From Trileptium ribeirensis (lineage: Eukaryota > Nematoda > Enoplea > Enoplida > Thoracostomopsidae): a stretch of DNA of 64,000 nt. Position 1 is the stretch's first letter; each line of letters opens with the position of its first letter. The DNA lies in NCBI GenBank assembly GCA_030248225.1, contig JASANE010000205.1, positions 1 to 64,000 on the forward strand, read 5' to 3'. Positions 59,073 through 64,000 of the stretch are shown here, piece after piece. The translations under genes were made by a program, and so were the position numbers. The notes under the pieces are model-generated. The model searched no databases and was not told where the DNA came from. It saw only the letters and a list, made by a program, of their open reading frames with translations.

Positions 59073-62000
59073 TCAATCTTGTAAATCATTCTGTTCTAGC
59101 AGATAATGTCCGAATGCCAGTGTTTCAATTCCGTTGTTTATTATAAATCGTTTATCGTCGTATGCGGATAAGCTAATTTTGTTAGATCGAACAGTAAACA
59201 TTTCATGACCAAAGTTTCGTAGTTGATTGCGCTGGTGTCGCATAATATTTCTATGTTCCAAGGCTGCAATATAATCTTCGTGTATTAGCTGTTTCTTTAC
59301 AATGTTTTACTGACTCCTTTAGCTCTATTTTTCGAGTGGTTTGGGCATTGTATGCTGTACATTTCGATCCAAGTCCCACAAATTCTTCAATTGGACAACC
59401 ATTTGTCTCATCTTTCATTTTTCCCATTACCTTCTTGTTTTCAACACTGTGTAGAAAGTCGTTTTGTAGATAATCGCTGAAATCAAACAGTGCTGCATGA
59501 TGATGAAGAGTGTCGAAAACATTATCCGTTTCGATATAATATGTTAACGAATCGGTATCGGTAAACAAAAGTTTTACCAGGAATCACTGTTGTTATAAAA
59601 TTGTAATAAAAATCATACATCGATATTTCCAGGACAGTAAAGCCGACATATATAGGTTTACGTAAGTACAACGTCCACTTATTCATCATCACGGCAACCA
59701 TATTTTTATATAAAATTTGACATCTATTGTAACGTGGATTAGCTGATAGTACTCGGAATCTGTCTGCGTTTGTCACAAGTTCGACATTTACATAAGCCCT
59801 TACATTTTCAATAATTTTTCCAAACACAGAATTGTTCATGAGCTTGAACAAATCTTTTTCGAAATCCGTTTTTGTCGATCTGTGTTAAACACAATGTACG
59901 GTTTCATCCAAGGATATTGTTTGAATTTTATAACTTTATTTATGCTTAACAAAACCATGGCAATCGACAGGTATAATTTCAAATTTCTGTAGTGTGCAAT
60001 ATAATTACGCTTGTCGGAAAGATTTGGCACAAATTTTCGTTGGTTTGGCTCTTTTATACCAAGTTGATTTTTAAGATTGATTGAATACGCGGATAGTTGT
60101 TCATCTTGGATAATAACATGATCCGGCGCAAGTGGGTAGTTGTTATGTGATTCGTGAAGCTGATGTGGGTAATGTATATCATCGTCCAGCACATAACCGA
60201 TTTCACTCTCATCTGGAATTTCCATAACACACAACGAAGCTATTTCGTTGGTGTCAACAATGAAAAATTAGACGTAGGTAACGACTGAGACATCGCATAA
60301 CCATACAAATTATTAGCATCGAGTGAAATTACGAAGGATGTGCAGTTTGGAAGTAGTGCATTATTTGCACGAGCATATCTCACTGTAACAGCAGAAATGC
60401 CACCACGTATACCTGATTCAAAAATGTATATATGTATCTAAATCGGTTAGTAATTCAAGATGAACCGGTGAAATCCGCAGTACTGCGGCCCAACCCTATG
60501 GTGGTAATGTAACGAAATGAGCCGGATCCAGTTTATAGTATTGTAGACAGTTTTCTAAAATTTTCAATAACATCACACAACAGCAGCGTATCTGTTGCCA
60601 AGTATAATTCGTGGTAATTTTCCATAGTTTTGCAGCCAATGCATTCCATACATTTTGAACGTGCTCGTAATCATCATCACTTATGTGTTCGTCAGCAACT
60701 GAACTATAGAATTCGTTTTTTGGCGGCAATTGACGTTCATTAAACTTAAGCCACGAGTCCATGTATTCGTTCGGATAAATTCCCTTTCGCGGCAAGAGTT
60801 TGCGTTGATCGACGTCTACAAAATGTGCCGAAATAGCATCAAACGATTGTTCACCCGCACTGCGTAAATTGTTAACAAGTTTGTCTAGCGATGACGACAA
60901 AAACTGGAACGGGTCAAGAAATTTTATATTCTATCCGCCAGCGTTTTCGGTGACTGGTGGCATTTTGAGAGCAAACATTATGTACGAGTCCATTGCTTTT
61001 GGTATGCACTCTGCACTATGTCCAATATGCTAAAAAATGAGGTGACCGTCATATCTTCTCAAGTTATGCATGAACACACATACATCCCGACTTAGTTTGT
61101 TAGCAATATTACAGTCAACATGAGCAGGCCCATGAAATTGGCGATAAATGTGACAATGATCGCGACATATTTTTGATCCGCGGGTACTGCACCACTGCGT
61201 TCGATCGAGGAAAGCACAATTTTCACATGATTGAAATTGTTTGTTGCAAATAACACAATTTTCTTGCACAAAATATCGATTCCACTGCGCTCCAGATAGC
61301 TTTGGCATCGGTTGTCGATTTTAGAGTACGTTTCTTTTAAATTCCGTCGCACGGGTAACTAGTTCCTCAAGAAATGCTACGACAACGTGCTTGTGTCTTT
61401 CAACTTGTAAACGTCGAGGGCAGCGAGTTGTTTCGGCACCACAGCATTGTACAACTTGAAACAAGCCATAACCACAAGGAACGTGACGCGCTGTTTTATC
61501 AGTGAATGAATTTGAATAATGATGATGAAGACGATGTAGAGTTGCATTTTTCAATAATGCATTCAAAATCAGCGTAAAATACACACGGTTGAAGGTAACA
61601 TTTTTGCATACGCATTAAACTTTAACGTAATGTTATTCCCCTCTGGCATTACAATTCTGCAATAATCTGTCTTCATAACTTAAAATGACAGTCAACTCGT
61701 TGTTGAGTGGTAAATGAAAACAAAGCGGACAGAAATACATCCGGCTTCCATGTTTGCGCGATGAAAACAATTGTTTATTCAAATCTTTAATCCAACAATA
61801 ATGCCCGCTTCTCGTTTCACCATTCGCAATCCAAAGCAACAATCTCTGTTGTTTATTCATATTATACGGTCTATAGATGGGAAAAATCATTTGCTCATAG
61901 CCATAAACAAAAACAGACAACTGATATCCATCTTCAAACTGAGCGATAAAATTAAATTTGAATGGGTATGAATAGGATTCGAAATTCTATAGACGTTCAT

Positions 62001-62564
62001 ATCGTTTGTAGCTGCTAACACGATCGCATTATGTTGTGGTGGATGAAGAGCAGACAGAATAGCCCATTTGAAGCATTTTTCGTAGTCGTTGTAAACATTT
62101 ATTACTTCATGTTTAGCCGCGTTCACACGTGGCAGTTCAACATAGGTCGATTGTGAGCCTGCAACAGGTTGATACACTGCTACATGAATCTCAGTGTTTA
62201 ATATTTCAGCAACAGTCCAGTCGGAATCATTTTCACAGAATTCCTTAATTCTGTTCGAAATATACAAGAATATCGCATTGATTTCATCTTGTAAGTTCGT
62301 TGCTGCTAAAATTGTAGACTGCCTGTTGCTAAAGAATGCATCGCATGTTGTCTGCTGATCGAGTAACTTTACAAATCTTAGCTTTACACGGATGTGCAAC
62401 TTGAAAGCTTGTAGTTCATATGCTAGTAAACGCTGACATAGTGTTATGATTTTTGGTTTCAAATGTTGTGTGTAAATGTTGAAATCATGATAGTTGTTGT
62501 TGCAAACGACAATAAATCTCTGTATGTAACCGGCTAGTGGACGATCAACAAGAGCTATTTCCAT
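59073..62564 (-). pseudogene. Polinton/adintovirus-like family-B DNA polymerase, frameshifted
   Basis: Protein-primed family-B polymerase of the Polinton/adintovirus type, broken across at least eight frame segments. From the 5' end: an N-terminal region (to ~61890) with the GCFKWAILSALHP-like block; a segment with GHYCWIKDLNKQLFSS and a CPLCF zinc site (61633-61920); a HNH/endonuclease VII-like DHCHIYRQFHGPAH block and FMHNLRRYDGHLIF (exonuclease region, 61030-61308); KGIYPNEYMDS (60496-60900); motif A DANNLYGYAM (60320-60291); a linker (59836-60234); motif B KLMNNSVFGK (~59845-59815); motif C TDTDSL (~59562-59545); and a C-terminal DDKR...GHY block ending at 59073. Nearly every segment boundary is a frameshift, and motif A is in a separate frame from its neighbours. 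Order, motifs and total length (~3.5 kb) match a full-length gene, so this is a whole but dead copy. I have not joined the frames. Confidence 0.9.
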
Positions 62565-62914
62565 GGCGCAAACACACAAGAATAAAAATTTATTTTGTTT
62601 AACCGCATTATATAAACACAAATATATACAACATAAAAACTCGCTATAATAAAAACATTTTTCAATTAAATCTTCGCCATTTCATGAGACCTGATCTTCT
62701 TATACGGCTCAATGGGCTTTACGATGGTGTTGTCGGATGTCTGCATTTTGTGGCTTGTTGATTTTCATCTACTGGTGTCATTGTGTAGCGCCGATCATCA
62801 TCATCGCTTGATTGTGACGACGCTTGTTGTCGTTATCGCGTTAATTCAATATCTCGTCTAACTTTTGTGTTTGGAATCCAAGTTGCCTGTATCGGCAGTT
62901 CAGCAATTGCCGCC

Positions 62915-63379
62915 CTAAATTGAGTAAAGCCTGTTTGGCAGACGAGTTTTAAATATGTAATGCAGGAAATCGATAAAGTGAGCACCACTCACCGGTTTTC
63001 CATTTATAAACGCTTGGCTTCCGTCGGCATTCCAAAATAATTTTTTATGCTCCGCTAAGGATTCCAGCAAACGCCGAGCATTTGAAGCAAATCTTTTTTG
63101 AATTTCTACTCTCGCCAGTATTAGTTGATTCTGTAATGTCACCCGTTTTTCAGGGATATTTGACTTTGCTTGATCGCTTATTTGATAAAATGAAAGAAAT
63201 GTTTGCAACACTACGCTATACAACTTTGTATAGTCTGGCAAATTTGATTTTAAAATTTGTTCCATTTATTTGTCAAGCATAATTTGTAGTTTTGTCGACG
63301 GGGCAGTGCCGAGCGATTCTTTTCGTTCAATCGTATCGACAAATTCAGCAGGCATAAGCATCATTTTGCGAGCAGCCAT
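62915..63379 (-). pseudogene. Small Polinton-associated ORF with one in-frame stop
   Basis: ATG at 63379-63377 opens MAARKMMLMPAEFVDTIERK, an in-frame TAA interrupts at 63268-63266, and the frame goes on through MEQILKSNLPDYTKLY to 62915, about 155 codons in all. Near its end ADGSQAFINGKPVSGAHFID resembles the small conserved protein often found next to the polymerase in invertebrate Polinton-like elements; its function is not established. It lies between the polymerase and the ATPase-like gene, on the same strand. Single-stop damage suggests younger decay than in the polymerase, or a sequencing error. Confidence 0.6.
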
Positions 63380-63725
63380 GGTAGCGTAGAAAGGACAGTA
63401 GTCAGCAGAACAGGTAATAAATTGCATCCGCGTTGGAGAATTAATCGTTTTCGAGCGTTGCTCTTTAGCTCTGGATGAAACAGACGTTTAATTACAGATC
63501 TGAATGGCCGTAATTAGCTTTTTTCTTTTTATTCAAACGAACACCGCGGGCTATATTAAACAAACATTCAGCAATAGCCGCAATAAGATCGTTATAAGGG
63601 TTCAAAATAATTGCCTTAAGTAGCTTAGAAGGACATTAAGTTAAAACACGAAAGACATCGACATGATTCCGCAATCGTTGCTTAGAATTTGGTGGCATTG
63701 TTTAATATGAAGTCACCGACGGTAT

Positions 63726-64000
63726 CTACGCATGGTCCACTTCGTCTTTAAATAATCCACCCCGAACCCGAAGTGAAGACCGTGTCGTGGGTAGTGCGTC
63801 AATGATTATATAGCCCCACGGTTCGTCTGTTGCTTTTTCATATGTATACATGAGAAATTGTGGATTTCGTTGAAACATCTGCATTGATATCATTGTGATT
63901 GCTGTCTTGTCCCACGGTTGTGCCATACAGACAATATAATGTGCATTTGTTATAACGTCCTGCATTTGAGATCCTTTATGGCAAACATTTTGAGTAACAA
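63726..64000 (-). pseudogene. Packaging-ATPase-like protein, C-terminal part (cut by window edge)
   Basis: Reads in from the right edge: VTQNVCHKGSQMQD, then NAHYIVCMAQPWDKTAI, QMFQRNPQFLMYTYEKATDE and PWGYIIIDALPTT, with RLRG-like SLRVRGGLF near the stop. The hhTQN motif followed by a NxHYIV block, a QMFPGN-like block and a GYLLIDL-like block is the C-terminal signature I associate with FtsK/HerA-type genome-packaging ATPases of Polinton/adintovirus elements. The visible part has no stop or frameshift; the Walker A and B motifs would lie beyond 64000, so whether it is intact is unknown. I mark it as a pseudogene only because the neighbouring genes are broken. Confidence 0.65.

Overview
This is a stretch of AT-rich nuclear DNA from an animal, most likely an invertebrate. 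The evidence is GT-AG introns, multi-exon genes separated by kilobases, and dense mobile-element debris (Polinton/adintovirus-like, hAT-like, Merlin-like, CR1-like LINE, Ty3/Gypsy and tRNA-like SINE traces). Nothing suggests a prokaryote. I cannot name the species from sequence alone.

Two host genes can be followed. (1) A C2H2 zinc-finger gene runs on the + strand from 5247 to 33204. I assembled it by matching splice sites and intron phases: seven exons at 5247-5397, 14147-14325, 20340-20413, 22858-22942, 26840-26952, 29791-29987 and 32441-33204. Together they give 1563 nt, an intact 520-residue frame with about eight zinc fingers. (2) The signal recognition particle receptor alpha subunit (SRPRA, the FtsY homologue) lies on the - strand. 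Its last five exons are at 57406-57214, 55459-55374, 53074-52895 and 49267-49142, the penultimate pair being separated by a 3.6 kb intron (four exons are visible; the 5' exons, including the P-loop, are not). They encode most of the GTPase domain through to the stop codon.

From about 59.0 kb to the right edge, on the - strand, lies a decayed Polinton/adintovirus-like element. It carries a family-B DNA polymerase broken by many frameshifts, a small ORF with one internal stop, and the C-terminal end of a packaging-ATPase-like protein cut by the window edge. It sits where the 5' part of SRPRA should be, so it is probably inside an SRPRA intron.

The introns and intergenic DNA are mostly repeats. 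The left edge (1-2235) holds an inverted pair of more than 400 bp. A dispersed family built of ~180-bp internal units recurs at ~6.3-7.2, 11.8-12.7, 15.6-17.3, 21.3-22.2, 24.0-26.4, 27.0-27.5 and 49.6-50.7 kb. Several short inverted-repeat elements have inserted into it or near it: a CCGGAA-rich hAT-like pair, a CAAGGGCGTAGCC element with a perfect 8-bp target duplication, a GGGCTCTCC family and a GAGCGGAGC pair. One hAT-like element at 14.5-15.6 kb keeps a recognisable but broken transposase-type coding relic and has a second element nested in it.

The segment ~37.4-43.4 kb is clearly more GC-rich than the rest and I could not identify it. It shares a repeat with 51.1-51.7 kb and is followed by a ~220-bp tract almost without G that may be poor sequence at an assembly join. 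I found no complete novel system. The most interesting points are the split zinc finger, the duplicated SRPRA splice donor, the nested transposons and the unexplained GC-rich island.
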